From Bacillus cereus (lineage in GTDB: Bacteria; Bacillota; Bacilli; Bacillales; Bacillaceae_G), in assembly GCF_025917685.1 (NCBI RefSeq), contig NZ_CP089518.1:436501-500500 (forward strand): DNA of 64,000 nucleotides, written 5' to 3'. A model generated the notes under the pieces. That model worked only from the letters and a program-made list of their open reading frames with translations, was not told the DNA's origin and searched no databases. The position numbers were made by a program, and so were the translations under genes. This document shows, one piece after another, positions 16,762 through 26,671 of the stretch (its first letter is position 1; each line of letters starts with the position of its first letter).

Positions 16762-17358
16762 ATGCCTATTATTTTAGAAAAAGGTCAAAAAATCGATTTA
16801 ACGAAAGGACAACCAAAAGTAGCAAAACTACAGGTTGGCTTAGGCTGGGATCCAATTGGGCAATCAGGTGGGTTTCTGTCTTCATTATTTGGAAGTAAAC
16901 CAAATGTAGATTGTGATGCATCTGTTGTTATGTTAGAAGGGGATCGTTTTTTAAACAAAAACGATTTAGTTTACTTCGGAAACAAACTTTCTACTTGTGG
17001 TAGTATTATTCATTCAGGAGATAATTTAACAGGTGAAGGCGCTGGTGATGACGAAACAATTTTCGTAGAATTACATAAAGTTCCGAGCCGTATTAATCGT
17101 TTAGTATTCGTTGTAAATATTTATGACTGTGTAAATCGTCGTCAAGATTTCGGGATGATTCGTAATGCATATATTCGCATTCAAAACCCGCAAACTGGTG
17201 AAGAATTAGCACGCTATAATTTATCGGATAATTATGCTGGCAAAACGACTCTAATTGCAGGTGAAATGTATCGCCACGGAAGTGAATGGAAGTTTTCAGC
17301 TGTTGGAGAAGGTACACAAGATAAAAACTTAAGTGAGATTGTATCACGTTATCAATAA
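16762..17358 (+). CDS. yceC: TerD-family stress protein YceC
   Basis: A 198-residue TerD/CABP-fold protein and first gene of a yceC-H operon in the same order and sizes as in Bacillus subtilis. It starts ILEKGQKIDLTKGQPK and has the acidic loops GEGAGDDETIFVEL and NIYDCVNR. Compared with its two paralogues, the DFDLDAS calcium motif is altered to NVDCDAS with an inserted serine-rich loop, and the C-terminus lacks the GSGFQGGLG motif, so calcium binding may be reduced. The operon is associated with envelope stress, tellurite and other toxic agents; the exact function is unknown. Confidence 0.9.
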   Translation: MPIILEKGQKIDLTKGQPKVAKLQVGLGWDPIGQSGGFLSSLFGSKPNVDCDASVVMLEGDRFLNKNDLVYFGNKLSTCGSIIHSGDNLTGEGAGDDETIFVELHKVPSRINRLVFVVNIYDCVNRRQDFGMIRNAYIRIQNPQTGEELARYNLSDNYAGKTTLIAGEMYRHGSEWKFSAVGEGTQDKNLSEIVSRYQ

Positions 17359-17381
17359 AATAAACCGGGGAGGAATTGAAT

Positions 17382-17966
17382 ATGGCATCAATTTCATTGA
17401 AAAAAGGACAAAAAGTAGACTTAACAAAAACGAATCCAGGTCTTTCAAAAGTTCTTGTAGGACTTGGTTGGGATACGAATCGTTATGACGGACAAAACGA
17501 TTTCGATTTAGATGTTAGTATTTTCTTAGTAGGTGCGAATGGTAAAGTTTCAGGAGCAGAGGATTTCGTCTTCTATAATAACCCAAAAGGTGCGAATGGT
17601 GCTGTAGAGCATTTAGGAGATAACCGAACTGGTGAAGGTGAAGGCGATGACGAATCGATTAAAATAGACTTGAAAAATGTTCCTGCACATATTGAACGTA
17701 TTTGTTTCACAATCACAATTTACGATGGAGAAGGCCGTAGCCAAAACTTCGGACAAGTTTCTAACTCTTTCGTACGTATTCTAGATGAAGAAAAGAATGC
17801 AGAATTAATTCGTTACGATTTAGGAGAAGATTTCTCTATTGAAACTGCTGTAGTAGTAGGAGAGTTATACCGTCACGCAGGTGAGTGGAAATTCAATGCA
17901 ATCGGAAGTGGATTCCAAGGTGGATTAGGTTCTCTATGTAATAACTTTGGTTTAGATGTAGAGTAA
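17382..17966 (+). CDS. yceD: TerD-family calcium-binding stress protein YceD
   Basis: A 194-residue TerD protein with the full calcium-binding set: [10 protein letters not shown] near residue 40, [13 protein letters not shown] near 80 and [15 protein letters not shown], ending [15 protein letters not shown]. The ATG at 17382 is eight bases after GGGGAGG; a TTG two codons earlier is inside the usual spacing. It follows yceC by 23 bases. TerD-fold proteins are cytosolic and cooperate with TerC-type membrane proteins, here encoded in the same operon. Confidence 0.92.
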   Translation: MASISLKKGQKVDLTKTNPGLSKVLVGLGWDTNRYDGQNDFDLDVSIFLVGANGKVSGAEDFVFYNNPKGANGAVEHLGDNRTGEGEGDDESIKIDLKNVPAHIERICFTITIYDGEGRSQNFGQVSNSFVRILDEEKNAELIRYDLGEDFSIETAVVVGELYRHAGEWKFNAIGSGFQGGLGSLCNNFGLDVE

Positions 17967-17973
17967 TAGACTT

Positions 17974-18017
17974 ATATATCCATCAGTGAAATGTATATTT
18001 ACTGATGGATATATTTT
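17974..18017 (+). terminator. Hairpin between yceD and yceE
   Basis: Perfect 14-bp arms (ATATATCCATCAGT / ACTGATGGATATAT) followed by TTTT. As it lies inside the operon it probably reduces, rather than blocks, downstream expression. Confidence 0.75.
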
Positions 18018-18046
18018 TAAAGATTAAAATATAGAGGTGAATATAA

Positions 18047-18625
18047 ATGGTTATTCAGTTACAAAAAGGACAGAAGATTGATTTAGGTAAGACAAGCCCT
18101 GGTTTAACAAAAGCGGTAATTGGTCTTGGGTGGGATATTAAATCTTATGATGGTGGATCTGATTTTGATTTAGATGCATCGGCATTCCTATTAGATGCGA
18201 ATGGAAAATGTACGAAGGAAACTGATTTTATTTTCTATAACAATTTACAGTCTCCTTGTGGATCTGTTCTGCATACAGGAGATAACCGCACAGGTGAAGG
18301 TGAAGGCGATGATGAGCAACTTGTTGTAGATTTGAAAAAGGTTCCAGCAGATGTTCATAAAATTGCTATTACAGTTACAATTTATGATGGAGAAGGCCGT
18401 AATCAAAACTTTGGACAGGTTGCAAATGCATTTGTTCGCCTAGCAAATGAAGAAACGAATGAAGAAGTTCTTCGTTTTGATTTAGGAGAAGATTTTTCTA
18501 TCGAAACAGCAGTTGTCTTTTGTGAATTATACCGTCATAATGGACAGTGGAAGTTTAATGCAGTAGGAAGCGGTTTCCAAGGTGGATTAGGTGCGCTTGT
18601 AAGAGCGTACGGCCTGGACGCATAG
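18047..18625 (+). CDS. yceE: TerD-family calcium-binding stress protein YceE
   Basis: A 192-residue paralogue of the preceding gene with intact motifs: [39 protein letters not shown] and the C-terminal [11 protein letters not shown]. The start is the ATG at 18047 after AGAGGTG. It is separated from yceD by a hairpin and from terC by another, so differential expression within the operon is likely. Known family biology is a Ter-type stress response; its biochemical output is not settled. Confidence 0.92.
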   Translation: MVIQLQKGQKIDLGKTSPGLTKAVIGLGWDIKSYDGGSDFDLDASAFLLDANGKCTKETDFIFYNNLQSPCGSVLHTGDNRTGEGEGDDEQLVVDLKKVPADVHKIAITVTIYDGEGRNQNFGQVANAFVRLANEETNEEVLRFDLGEDFSIETAVVFCELYRHNGQWKFNAVGSGFQGGLGALVRAYGLDA

Positions 18626-18626
18626 G

Positions 18627-18655
18627 AAAGGAAACGACATTCGTTTCCTTTTTTT
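18627..18655 (+). terminator. Hairpin between yceE and terC
   Basis: Stem AAAGGAAACGA / TCGTTTCCTTT with a three-base loop and T5-7. Confidence 0.8.
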
Positions 18656-18698
18656 GACCTTTCTATAAATCTAGCAAAGAATAGGGGATAAATGTAAG

Positions 18699-19490
18699 AT
18701 GAGTATTTTGCAAGGAATCCTTGATACGTATGCTCAGTTTTTCGACTTGGACATGTGGATTAAAGTGTTGCAAGATCCAGTATCTTGGGGATTAATTGGT
18801 ACACTTGTTGTACTTGAAGGATTGTTATCTGCTGATAACGCACTTGTGTTAGCAGTAATGGTAAAACACCTTCCGGAAGAGAAACGTAAAAAAGCATTAT
18901 TCTATGGACTTATTGGAGCTTATGTATTCCGCTTTATTGCAATTGGAATCGGAATGTTCTTAATTAAATTAGCATGGGTAAAGGTGTTAGGTGCACTTTA
19001 CTTAGCTTGGCTTTCAATTAAATACTTCATTGATAAACGAAAAGGTAATGCAGAAGAAGAAGAGGCTCATGGTATGAACCAAAATAGCATTCTCTTCAGA
19101 ATGTTTGGTGTCTTCTGGGGAACGGTTGCGATGGTTGAGTTAATGGATATTGCGTTCTCTGTAGATAGCGTACTTGCTGCATTTGGTGTATCGAATGAAG
19201 TTTGGATTTTATTATTAGGCGGAATGCTTGGTATTTTAATGATGCGTGGTATCGCTGGCGTATTCTTAAAATTGTTAGAGCGTATTCCAGAACTTGAAAC
19301 GACAGCATATATTTTAATCTTAATTATTGCGGCAAAAATGCTGTTGTCTGTCATTCATATTGAAATAAGTCATATGCTGTTCTTTATTATTTTAGTTGTA
19401 GCGTTTGGAGCAACATTTATACTTCACTACATGAAGAATTCTGGACAAGCTAAAGAAGAAGTTGCAGCTACTAAAAATGAACATAAATAA
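18699..19490 (+). CDS. yceF: TerC-family membrane protein (YceF/MeeF-like)
   Basis: A 263-residue integral membrane protein with about seven hydrophobic segments. TerC marks are VVLEGLLSADNALVLAVMV and VELMDIAFSVDSVLAAFG, whose acidic residues in the membrane are thought to bind metal. In Bacillus subtilis the homologue YceF (MeeF) has been linked to loading manganese into secreted proteins. It lies in the yceC-H operon between TerD genes and yceG. It could move Mn2+ or Ca2+ for proteins during envelope stress; the ion is inferred from the family. Confidence 0.92.
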   Translation: MSILQGILDTYAQFFDLDMWIKVLQDPVSWGLIGTLVVLEGLLSADNALVLAVMVKHLPEEKRKKALFYGLIGAYVFRFIAIGIGMFLIKLAWVKVLGALYLAWLSIKYFIDKRKGNAEEEEAHGMNQNSILFRMFGVFWGTVAMVELMDIAFSVDSVLAAFGVSNEVWILLLGGMLGILMMRGIAGVFLKLLERIPELETTAYILILIIAAKMLLSVIHIEISHMLFFIILVVAFGATFILHYMKNSGQAKEEVAATKNEHK

Positions 19491-19493
19491 TTG

Positions 19494-19529
19494 AAATGGG
19501 TTTGCTCGTTATACGAGCGCCCATTTTTT
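19494..19529 (+). terminator. Hairpin between terC and yceG
   Basis: AAATGGG-TTT-GCTCGT-TAT-ACGAGC-G-CCCATTTTTTA forms an interrupted stem with a T run. A second promoter for yceG-yceH may therefore exist. Confidence 0.75.
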
Positions 19530-19600
19530 ATAACTAAAAATAGTTTATAATAGAAGAGAGACTTTATAAAAAACGTAAATGTTTTTGGAGGTGAACTGTT

Positions 19601-21232
19601 GTGTTCTCACGTTTTACACTTCAACCATGTGCATTAAAAGAAGAATCAGATTTAAAGCAATTTGAAGCGCTTTTAGAAAAACGCCCACAATATGAACTGA
19701 CAGAGAATGAGATGAAATTTAGTTATATAGCGACTCGTATTCTTGGTGTTCCCAATGATGTAGATGAATATTTCAATGAGCTATTTGATTATAGTGAAGC
19801 AAAAGGGATCGAGGTTTTGCATGAACGAAATTTAAATAAGGTAATTGATCCCGAAAAACTGCGCCATATTCAAGAAGTTTTTACATTACATCAAGAAGCA
19901 CCGAATGGACTTACAGTAAATAGACTTGTAGCCCATTTGTCTGGAAAACAACTATTACCGCAAGTAGACAATCCTGATTTACAGCATTATATACATACGA
20001 CGTTTATTTCGGTATTAAAATTGTATGAAAAACAACATAATCAATCTTTAAAAACAGAAGGGTTCCGTCGTTTCTTAATCGATATGATTAAATTAAGTGA
20101 AAATTACGTAGCGAAGTGGTTCTCTACGATTAATTATAAGAAACAAATGCCGCGTATCGTTTGGTATGGTGATGCGCAGGAAAGTCGTATATATTTCTTA
20201 TATTTTCTTATTATGCTCGGTTGTGATGTGCTTTATTATCACCCGGAAGGAAAAGATGGCTTTGAGATTATTGATGAAGAGGGAAGGACTTTTATTGTGT
20301 CTCATCCAGGTCGTATTTCTCTTGAACCATTCCCAGATCGCCGCCGCGAGCGTGTTGCAACAGTAGCATATCAGGCTTCGAAAGAAATTGAACAAGTACT
20401 TCACCACGATAATTCACTACTGTACAAGCCGTGGCAATTCCGTTCATATACACCTGTAGCTCGCACGTTAAAAACGACATACGATGAACTCTTTTTAATT
20501 ACGAAAGAAAAGGCGTTTGTACGCCCAACCTTCTTTGTTGAAAATAAACACATTTATATCCCTTCTTTATTTGCGAAAATATCAGGTGTTTCCAAAAATG
20601 ATAAAGAATATTTTCAGCGACTAAAGGCTGTTACATCATTTGATAACAGTTTATTAATTAATACATTTCCATTTACGAAAGAACAAAAAGCAAATTTCCA
20701 ATATCATTACAGAGATGCATTAGATCGCGGGGGGAAATTACATCCAGATTTAATTATGAATAGTCATTGGTGGCCACATAAACGTTTACCAGAAGGTTTA
20801 CAACATGGTATTGCAGAGGCAATCATTCATACGTGCGAAAGTGAAATGTGTAAGCCAATTGCAAAAGAGACGAAACAAGATGTAGCATTGTATGTTTTTG
20901 CACAGCTTTCTCAAATCCCACCGAACATTTTAGAACAGCTTGAGAAATTTGATTATTCACAAGATGTACCGAAAATTGTTATATTTAATAATGAGAAGAG
21001 TGGAGAATTAACTCGTTCTGATGCAGTTTTATTACTATTTTTAAATCAAATTGGAGTAGATGTATTCCACTTTAATCCAACGGGAAGAAACGATATTGAA
21101 CCGTATATTGAAGCAGGAGCATTTGATTCTCATTGGCTTGAAGAAGTTAATTTCGATCTTGAGTTTCATGGTTCATCAGCCTATAAAAATTTATCACAAA
21201 CAATAAAAGGACTATTTCGTCCATTCTTATAA
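19601..21232 (+). CDS. yceG: YceG-family stress/tellurite-resistance protein
   Basis: A 543-residue soluble protein matching the YceG family, which is restricted to Ter-type operons. The N-terminal half is helical, and a repeated alpha/beta pattern occurs twice (around RIVWYGDAQESRIYFLYFLIMLGCDVLYY and KIVIFNNEKSGELTRSDAVLLLFLNQIGVDVFHFN), suggesting an internal duplication. Translation starts at a GTG at 19601, seven bases after GGAGGTG. It is followed 18 bases later by telA. The biochemical function is unknown. Confidence 0.9.
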   Translation: MFSRFTLQPCALKEESDLKQFEALLEKRPQYELTENEMKFSYIATRILGVPNDVDEYFNELFDYSEAKGIEVLHERNLNKVIDPEKLRHIQEVFTLHQEAPNGLTVNRLVAHLSGKQLLPQVDNPDLQHYIHTTFISVLKLYEKQHNQSLKTEGFRRFLIDMIKLSENYVAKWFSTINYKKQMPRIVWYGDAQESRIYFLYFLIMLGCDVLYYHPEGKDGFEIIDEEGRTFIVSHPGRISLEPFPDRRRERVATVAYQASKEIEQVLHHDNSLLYKPWQFRSYTPVARTLKTTYDELFLITKEKAFVRPTFFVENKHIYIPSLFAKISGVSKNDKEYFQRLKAVTSFDNSLLINTFPFTKEQKANFQYHYRDALDRGGKLHPDLIMNSHWWPHKRLPEGLQHGIAEAIIHTCESEMCKPIAKETKQDVALYVFAQLSQIPPNILEQLEKFDYSQDVPKIVIFNNEKSGELTRSDAVLLLFLNQIGVDVFHFNPTGRNDIEPYIEAGAFDSHWLEEVNFDLEFHGSSAYKNLSQTIKGLFRPFL

Positions 21233-21250
21233 GGAAAGGGAGAATACCAT

Positions 21251-22333
21251 ATGAATAATCCAGTCGTACTAGATTCGAAAACAGAATTAAATGAGCAAAC
21301 CGCACAAGATGTGCGTTTACAACTTAGACAAGATGCAGATGTGCAACGTATTTATAACGCAGTAGATATTAAAGACCAATTAGAATTAATTGAACTTGGA
21401 AAAGAACCTTCTATGGAAATTTCACGTTTTGCTGATCAAATTTTACATACAATGTCTTTATCAAAAATAGAAGACTCTGGTGAATTATTAAAACAACTTG
21501 GTAAAATTATGGACAGATTTGATAGTAAAGACTTTGCTGAAGAGAAAAGTGGTTTCTTCTCTCGCATGTTCAAAAAAGCGGATAAAATGATTGAACAAAT
21601 CTTTAGTAAATATCAAACGATGGGCCGAGAAATTGATAAAGTTTATGTGGAAATTACGAAGTATCAAGATGAAATGAAAAAATCAATTGGTACATTAGAT
21701 GGCCTGTATGAGCAAAACTTAAAATATTACTTAGACTTAGAAAAGTATGTAGTAGCAGGAGAAATGTTATTAGATCGTTTAAATACAGAGCTAGTTCCGA
21801 TGTACGAAGAGCGTGTACGTAATAATGATCAATTAGCAGGTATTGAATTAGAATCTCTGAAAAACTCTGTTGAAATTTTAGAACAACGTATTGACGATTT
21901 AGAAAAAGCACGTATGGTTGCTCTACTTACAGCACCACAAATTCGTATGATTCAACGTGGTAACAATAAATTAATCGGTAAGATCAATACGGCATTTATT
22001 ACAACAATTCCTATCTTTAAAAATGGTATCATCCAAGCTGTAAATGCGAAACGTCAAAAGCTAGTTGCAGATTCTATGGCTGAACTCGATCGCCGTACGA
22101 ATGAATTACTTAAGAAGAATGCACAAAATATCGCAACGCAAAGTGTGGAAGTAGCGAGATTATCAGGTTCTTCTAGTATTAAGATGGAAACGCTTGAAGA
22201 AACTTGGAATATTATTTCGAGAGGTATGCAAGAAACACAACAAATTGAAGAGCAAAATAAACGTGAGCGTGAAGAAAGTCGCAAACGTATGGCTACATTA
22301 ACAGAGAATATTAAAAAAGAATTACAAGGATAA
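21251..22333 (+). CDS. yceH: TelA/YceH toxic anion resistance protein
   Basis: A 360-residue cytosolic protein of the TelA (KlaA) family, predicted to be mostly long helices and coiled coil. Family marks include RMFKKADKMIEQIFSKYQTM, IDDLEKARMVALLTAPQIRMIQRGNN and the FITTIPIFKNGIIQAV segment. It is the last gene of the yceC-H operon and is followed by a bidirectional terminator. Members contribute to resistance to tellurite, nisin and other envelope agents; the mechanism is not established. Confidence 0.92.
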   Translation: MNNPVVLDSKTELNEQTAQDVRLQLRQDADVQRIYNAVDIKDQLELIELGKEPSMEISRFADQILHTMSLSKIEDSGELLKQLGKIMDRFDSKDFAEEKSGFFSRMFKKADKMIEQIFSKYQTMGREIDKVYVEITKYQDEMKKSIGTLDGLYEQNLKYYLDLEKYVVAGEMLLDRLNTELVPMYEERVRNNDQLAGIELESLKNSVEILEQRIDDLEKARMVALLTAPQIRMIQRGNNKLIGKINTAFITTIPIFKNGIIQAVNAKRQKLVADSMAELDRRTNELLKKNAQNIATQSVEVARLSGSSSIKMETLEETWNIISRGMQETQQIEEQNKREREESRKRMATLTENIKKELQG

Positions 22334-22337
22334 ATGG

Positions 22338-22370
22338 AAAGGCAATGAGGAACAATCCTCATTGCCTTTT
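22338..22370. terminator. Bidirectional terminator between yceH and the Ca2+ ATPase gene
   Basis: AAAGGCAATGAGGA / TCCTCATTGCCTTT perfect arms with a four-base loop. The minus-strand gene ends within it. Confidence 0.9.
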
Positions 22371-25035
22371 AGTTTCTTCTAACTAATTTAATGATTTCAT
22401 TCAAAACAAGCGGAATGATACTTAATAAGAGAACAAAGCCCCAATCTCGCATTGTTAATGCATGTACACCGAATATATTTGCAAGAGGTGGGATGGAGAT
22501 GATACAAACTTGCATAAGAACCCCGATAAGAAGTGAGAAGACTAAATATTTATTTGTAAATAGCCCAATTGAAAAAATGGATTTCGTTCTTGAACGCAAG
22601 TTAAATGAATGAACGAGCTGAGAAAAACTAAGAACAACAAATGCCATCGTTTGAGCATGTAATAGAGCATCTTCATCAATTTTCTCTGGGAAAAGAGGAA
22701 ATAAGTTTGTATCTCCGGTATAGAATTTTGCCCCGACGATAAAGGCTGCTAACGTTAAAAGTCCAATTACAACCCCGTTGAAAATAAGAAAAGGAACGCT
22801 ACCACTAAATAGGCTTTCTTTCGCGCGTCGTGGCTTTTCTTTCATCACATCTGAATCTTCAGGGTCAACACCAAGTGATAGCGCAGGAAGTGTGTCGGTA
22901 ATTAAATTGACCCACAAAATGTGGATTGGGCGTAAAGGTGTCGCCCAGCCAAGTAAAATTGCTAAAAATAACGTGATAATTTCTCCAAAGTTACAAGACA
23001 GTAGGAAGAGAATAGATTTTTTTATGTTCCGGTAAATATTTCTACCTTCTTCAACGGCTTTCACGATAGATGAGAAGTTATCGTCTGTTAAAACGACATC
23101 TGCTGCGCCTTTTGCGACATCTGTCCCTGTAATGCCCATTGCTACTCCAACATCTGCTTGTTTTAAAGATGGAGCATCATTGACGCCATCACCAGTCATA
23201 GAAACGATATTTCCTTTAGCACGTAATGCTTTTACGATCTTTACTTTATGCTCTGGAGAGACTCTAGCGAATACATTTAAGTGATTAATTTTGCTTGCTA
23301 GTTCTGTATCTGAAATGTTATCTAGTTCAGTTCCGATCATAATTTCAGATTTTTCTTCAGCGATACCAAGTTCTTTGGCAATTGCAAAGGCGGTATCCTT
23401 ATGATCGCCAGTAATCATAACTGTACGAATACCAGCTTTTTTACACTCTGTAATGGAATCTTTTACTTCTGTACGTGGTGGATCAATCATACCGACAAGA
23501 CCGATAAAGATGAGGTTTTCTTCGAGATGATTTATATCTACATCGTTCGCATTATGTTGTTTAAATGCGAATGAAAGTACTCTTAAAGCTTCTTGAGACA
23601 TTGACCCGGCAGCTTCTAATATTTGATTTTTATCAGCATCTGTTAGAACTTCGATTTTACCGCTTTTAAATATGTGGGTACATCGAGGTAAGAGTTTATC
23701 AATAGCACCTTTCGTCATGCTATAGTAGCTTTCATCGTATGTATGCACGGTCGACATCATTTTACGATCTGAATCGAAAGGCAATTCGTTAACGCGTTCA
23801 TGTATTTTTTCTAAATGATCCTTTTGCATGTTAAAAGTGTTTCCAGCAACGAGAAGCGCAATTTCAGTCGGGTCTCCAGTTTGTGAGTCATTATTGTAAG
23901 ACGCATCATTACATAGCACCATATTTTCTAACAATAGACGTTGCGCATCATTATTTACATCTAGATTTTCTAAATGATCGTATGTGTTATCACTATAAAA
24001 GTGAGTAACAGTCATTTTATTTTGTGTTAACGTACCTGTTTTATCTGAACAAATAATTGTGACAGAACCGAGAGCTTCAACAGCTGGTAGTTTACGAATA
24101 ATAACATTTTGTTTAATCATACGCTGAACACCAATTGCAAGAACGATGGAAACGATAGCTGGTAAGCCTTCTGGAATGGCTGCAACAGCTAAACTAATTG
24201 CAGTCATAAACATTTCTAACGTATCTCGTCCTTGTAAAAAACCGATGAGAAACATAATGACGCAAATAGCTACAGCGACAAAGCCTAAATATTTTCCTAC
24301 CTGTGCTAAGCTTTTTTGAAGTGGTGTCATATCATCGTCTGCTTCATGTAAAAGGGTAGCAATCTTACCAATTTGTGAGTGCATCCCAGTTTCAACAGCA
24401 ACGCCGACGCCACGTCCGTATGTTACTAGCGTCGACATAAAGGCCATATTTTTTTGATCGCCTAATGGTACTTGCTCATCACTTTGCATGGAAGGGTGGT
24501 AGATTGCATCTTTATCGACAGGGACAGATTCACCAGTTAGGGCAGATTCTTCAACCTTTAAATTAGCAGTTTCGATAAGCCGTAAATCACATGGTATATA
24601 TCGTCCGGCATCAAGCATAACGATATCACCTGGAACGACGTACTCAGATGGGATTTCTTTAAGTTCGCCGTCTCGTTTTACGATAGCTTTAGGTGTCGCC
24701 ATTTTCTTTAGTGCTTCTAAAGCTTGCTCGGCCTTGGATTCTTGGATGACACCAATAACTGCATTTAAAATAACAACGAGCGCGATAATACTTGCATCGG
24801 CCCATTCACCTACAAAGGCGGAAATAAGGGCAGCAATAATAAGGACGTATACGAGGACGTCGTTAATTTGGGAGAAAATGCGTTGCCATAAAGTACGTTT
24901 TTGTTTTGTTGTTAATTCATTAGGGCCATATTGCTTTAAACGTTCATTTACGATTTCATCTGTTAAACCGTGTTGTTCATTTGTTTCTAGATCGATTAAT
25001 GTTTGATCTTTCGTCTTACTGTACCAATTGCTCAT
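22369..25035 (-). CDS. Calcium-translocating P-type ATPase, PMCA/SERCA type (YloB-like)
   Basis: An 888-residue P2-type cation pump with about ten membrane segments. Visible in order: the cation-ATPase N domain, the actuator loop [12 protein letters not shown], the membrane site [13 protein letters not shown] (the PEGL motif of Ca2+ pumps), the phosphorylation site [14 protein letters not shown], and the hinge [18 protein letters not shown]. The length agrees with Bacillus YloB (890). It probably exports Ca2+ from the cytosol, and is important in sporulation in relatives. It is monocistronic on the minus strand. A GGGGGT sequence precedes the start. Confidence 0.92.
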   Translation of the reverse strand: MSNWYSKTKDQTLIDLETNEQHGLTDEIVNERLKQYGPNELTTKQKRTLWQRIFSQINDVLVYVLIIAALISAFVGEWADASIIALVVILNAVIGVIQESKAEQALEALKKMATPKAIVKRDGELKEIPSEYVVPGDIVMLDAGRYIPCDLRLIETANLKVEESALTGESVPVDKDAIYHPSMQSDEQVPLGDQKNMAFMSTLVTYGRGVGVAVETGMHSQIGKIATLLHEADDDMTPLQKSLAQVGKYLGFVAVAICVIMFLIGFLQGRDTLEMFMTAISLAVAAIPEGLPAIVSIVLAIGVQRMIKQNVIIRKLPAVEALGSVTIICSDKTGTLTQNKMTVTHFYSDNTYDHLENLDVNNDAQRLLLENMVLCNDASYNNDSQTGDPTEIALLVAGNTFNMQKDHLEKIHERVNELPFDSDRKMMSTVHTYDESYYSMTKGAIDKLLPRCTHIFKSGKIEVLTDADKNQILEAAGSMSQEALRVLSFAFKQHNANDVDINHLEENLIFIGLVGMIDPPRTEVKDSITECKKAGIRTVMITGDHKDTAFAIAKELGIAEEKSEIMIGTELDNISDTELASKINHLNVFARVSPEHKVKIVKALRAKGNIVSMTGDGVNDAPSLKQADVGVAMGITGTDVAKGAADVVLTDDNFSSIVKAVEEGRNIYRNIKKSILFLLSCNFGEIITLFLAILLGWATPLRPIHILWVNLITDTLPALSLGVDPEDSDVMKEKPRRAKESLFSGSVPFLIFNGVVIGLLTLAAFIVGAKFYTGDTNLFPLFPEKIDEDALLHAQTMAFVVLSFSQLVHSFNLRSRTKSIFSIGLFTNKYLVFSLLIGVLMQVCIISIPPLANIFGVHALTMRDWGFVLLLSIIPLVLNEIIKLVRRN

Positions 25036-25196
25036 AAGTAAGCACCCCCAGTAAAAACAGTTAGCAATGGTAGTGTGGCAATTTTTTTAGAGTAGTATGT
25101 ATGGAGAAAAAAATCTAAGATGAGGTTCTACTTTCATTGTACAGTATTTTAGAATGTGATGAGGAAAAGCGCAGAGTTGTCATGAATTTGTTGAAA

Positions 25197-25227
25197 TTAA
25201 AAAGAGCCTCTATTTATGAGGCTCTTT
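25197..25227 (-). terminator. Terminator of the DUF1128 gene
   Basis: AAAGAGCCTC / GAGGCTCTTT stem; on the minus strand it is followed by TTTAATTT. Confidence 0.8.
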
Positions 25228-25228
25228 G

Positions 25229-25453
25229 TTATTTTTTAATTAATGTACCTAACTCTTCTGTAATAGCTTGCATTTCACTAATGCTAAATGTTTCACGTTT
25301 CATAACATGCTCATAAATGTCACGTAAGTCCTCGTACATTTCTTCGTTAAAGCTAGCTGCTCTCATTGCCCCAGCATTAACCATGCGTAGTTTTTCTTTA
25401 ATAGCTTCTACCATGTATTCAACGTTTTCTTCTGATTTTACGGATAAATCCAC
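25229..25453 (-). CDS. DUF1128 family protein (YfkI-like)
   Basis: A 74-residue acidic helical protein of the DUF1128 family, typified by YfkI, recognised by the pattern [22 protein letters not shown] and [12 protein letters not shown]. The GTG at 25453 is chosen because AAAGGGGGA lies nine bases upstream; the longer frame to 25495 would run through that site. In Bacillus subtilis the homologue lies beside a tyrosine phosphatase and a YihY protein, the same set found here, though here it is divergent. Function unknown. Confidence 0.82.
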
Positions 25454-25627
25454 CGAAGTGTCCCCCTTTAAAATAACATAAGGATATCTTAACATTTTTT
25501 ATCATTTTCGTTAATGAAACTTTTCAATCCTATTAAATTAGTAGGGATTTCCTTTATAATTAATAATTGGTTGTTTATACTATAAGTATATATAAAGAAA
25601 TGCACCAAGAAGGGAAGAAACAAAAAT

Positions 25628-26096
25628 ATGGTCCAAGTATTGTTTGTTTGTTTGTCTTGGGAACATTTGCCGTTCTCCAATGGCAGAAGCGATTTTTCGA
25701 GATTTTGTCGTAAAAGAGGGACTCGAAGAGAAAATTGTCATTGATTCTGCAGGAACTGGAGATTGGCATATTGGTCATCCACCACATAAAGGAACACAAA
25801 AAATTTTAAAAGAAAATGAAGTCGCTTTTGAAGGAATTAAAGCAAGGCAAGTAGAAAAAGAAGACTTAACAAAGTTTGATTATATTATTGCCATGGACAA
25901 CAAGAATATAGCAGATTTAAAAAGTTTAGGTAAAACTGGAGGCTATATTGGTATGCTGTCCGATTTTGTTCCAGACGGTGGCTGGACAGGCGTTCCTGAC
26001 CCTTACTTTACAGGGAACTTCCAAGAAGTGTATGACCTTGTAACAGAAGGGTGTGCAAAGCTATTAGCTTTCATTCGAAATGAACAAGGAATATGA
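25628..26096 (+). pseudogene. Low-molecular-weight protein tyrosine phosphatase (YfkJ-like), frameshifted near its start
   Basis: The enzyme frame from 25644 encodes the full LMW-PTP core: the active-site loop CLGNICRSP, DSAGTGDWHIGHPP and the C-terminal acid DP in VPDPYFTG. The natural start is the ATG at 25628 (MVQVL) with AGAAGGGAAG upstream, but it is in another frame. Between them lie three TTTG units (25644-25655 region), where two would join MVQVL directly to FVCLGN. A four-base repeat expansion has therefore broken the gene. The only start in the enzyme frame is a TTG at 25644 with no ribosome binding site. A sequencing error or a reversible slippage switch are alternatives. Confidence 0.8.
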
Positions 26097-26149
26097 GGAA
26101 GCTTAGAAAGAAATACTTTCTAACATAAGAAATGAAAGGGTGAAGGAAT

Positions 26150-26665
26150 ATGGCAAAGAAAAATAATATTGCTCGAAATATTGCGATTGGTGTAGCTGCA
26201 GGTGTAGCTGTATCTATGTTAAAGAAAGAAAACCGTGAAAAAGTAAAAAATACGGCAGAAAAAGCAAAAACAAAGATGATTGAAATTGGTGAAAATGCGA
26301 AAATCAAAGAAAAAGTGCAAACTGTTACAGATAAAGGACGCGAGCTTGCTGATTTCAATGTAGTGAAAGCGAAAGTAGCAGAAATTAAAAAATTGACGCC
26401 GTCTGTTGTAGAAACGTTAAAAGAAACGAAAGAAATTTTTAGTAAGAGAAAAGTTGAGCGAGAAGAAAAGCCAGAAACGATTGAAATTCAAGCTGTATCT
26501 CCGAAGGTAGATGAGCTTAAAGCAGAAGAAGAGCCGGTAGTTGCTGAAGATGGCGGTATGAAAGAAGCGCGTGAATTATTTATGAAAGACTCAAATGCAG
26601 AGGAAAAAAAAACTGAAGCGTACATTGAGTTAAAGCAAGATAAAGAAGAGAAGAAAAGCGTTTAA
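26150..26665 (+). CDS. YtxH-like helical stress protein
   Basis: A 171-residue protein with a short N-terminal hydrophobic stretch (IAIGVAAGVAVSML, residues 11-24) followed by highly charged Lys/Glu-rich helix and coiled coil, like YtxH-type general stress proteins. The C-terminal third is very acidic and probably disordered. It lies between the phosphatase and the YihY gene, six bases before the latter, so they are probably cotranscribed. Function unknown; the YtxH resemblance is by composition and layout. Confidence 0.65.
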   Translation: MAKKNNIARNIAIGVAAGVAVSMLKKENREKVKNTAEKAKTKMIEIGENAKIKEKVQTVTDKGRELADFNVVKAKVAEIKKLTPSVVETLKETKEIFSKRKVEREEKPETIEIQAVSPKVDELKAEEEPVVAEDGGMKEARELFMKDSNAEEKKTEAYIELKQDKEEKKSV

Positions 26666-26671
26666 ACATAT

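Noticed and set aside
20166..20480. Small ORFs on both strands inside yceG
   Set aside because: Out-of-frame shadows of a well-supported gene.
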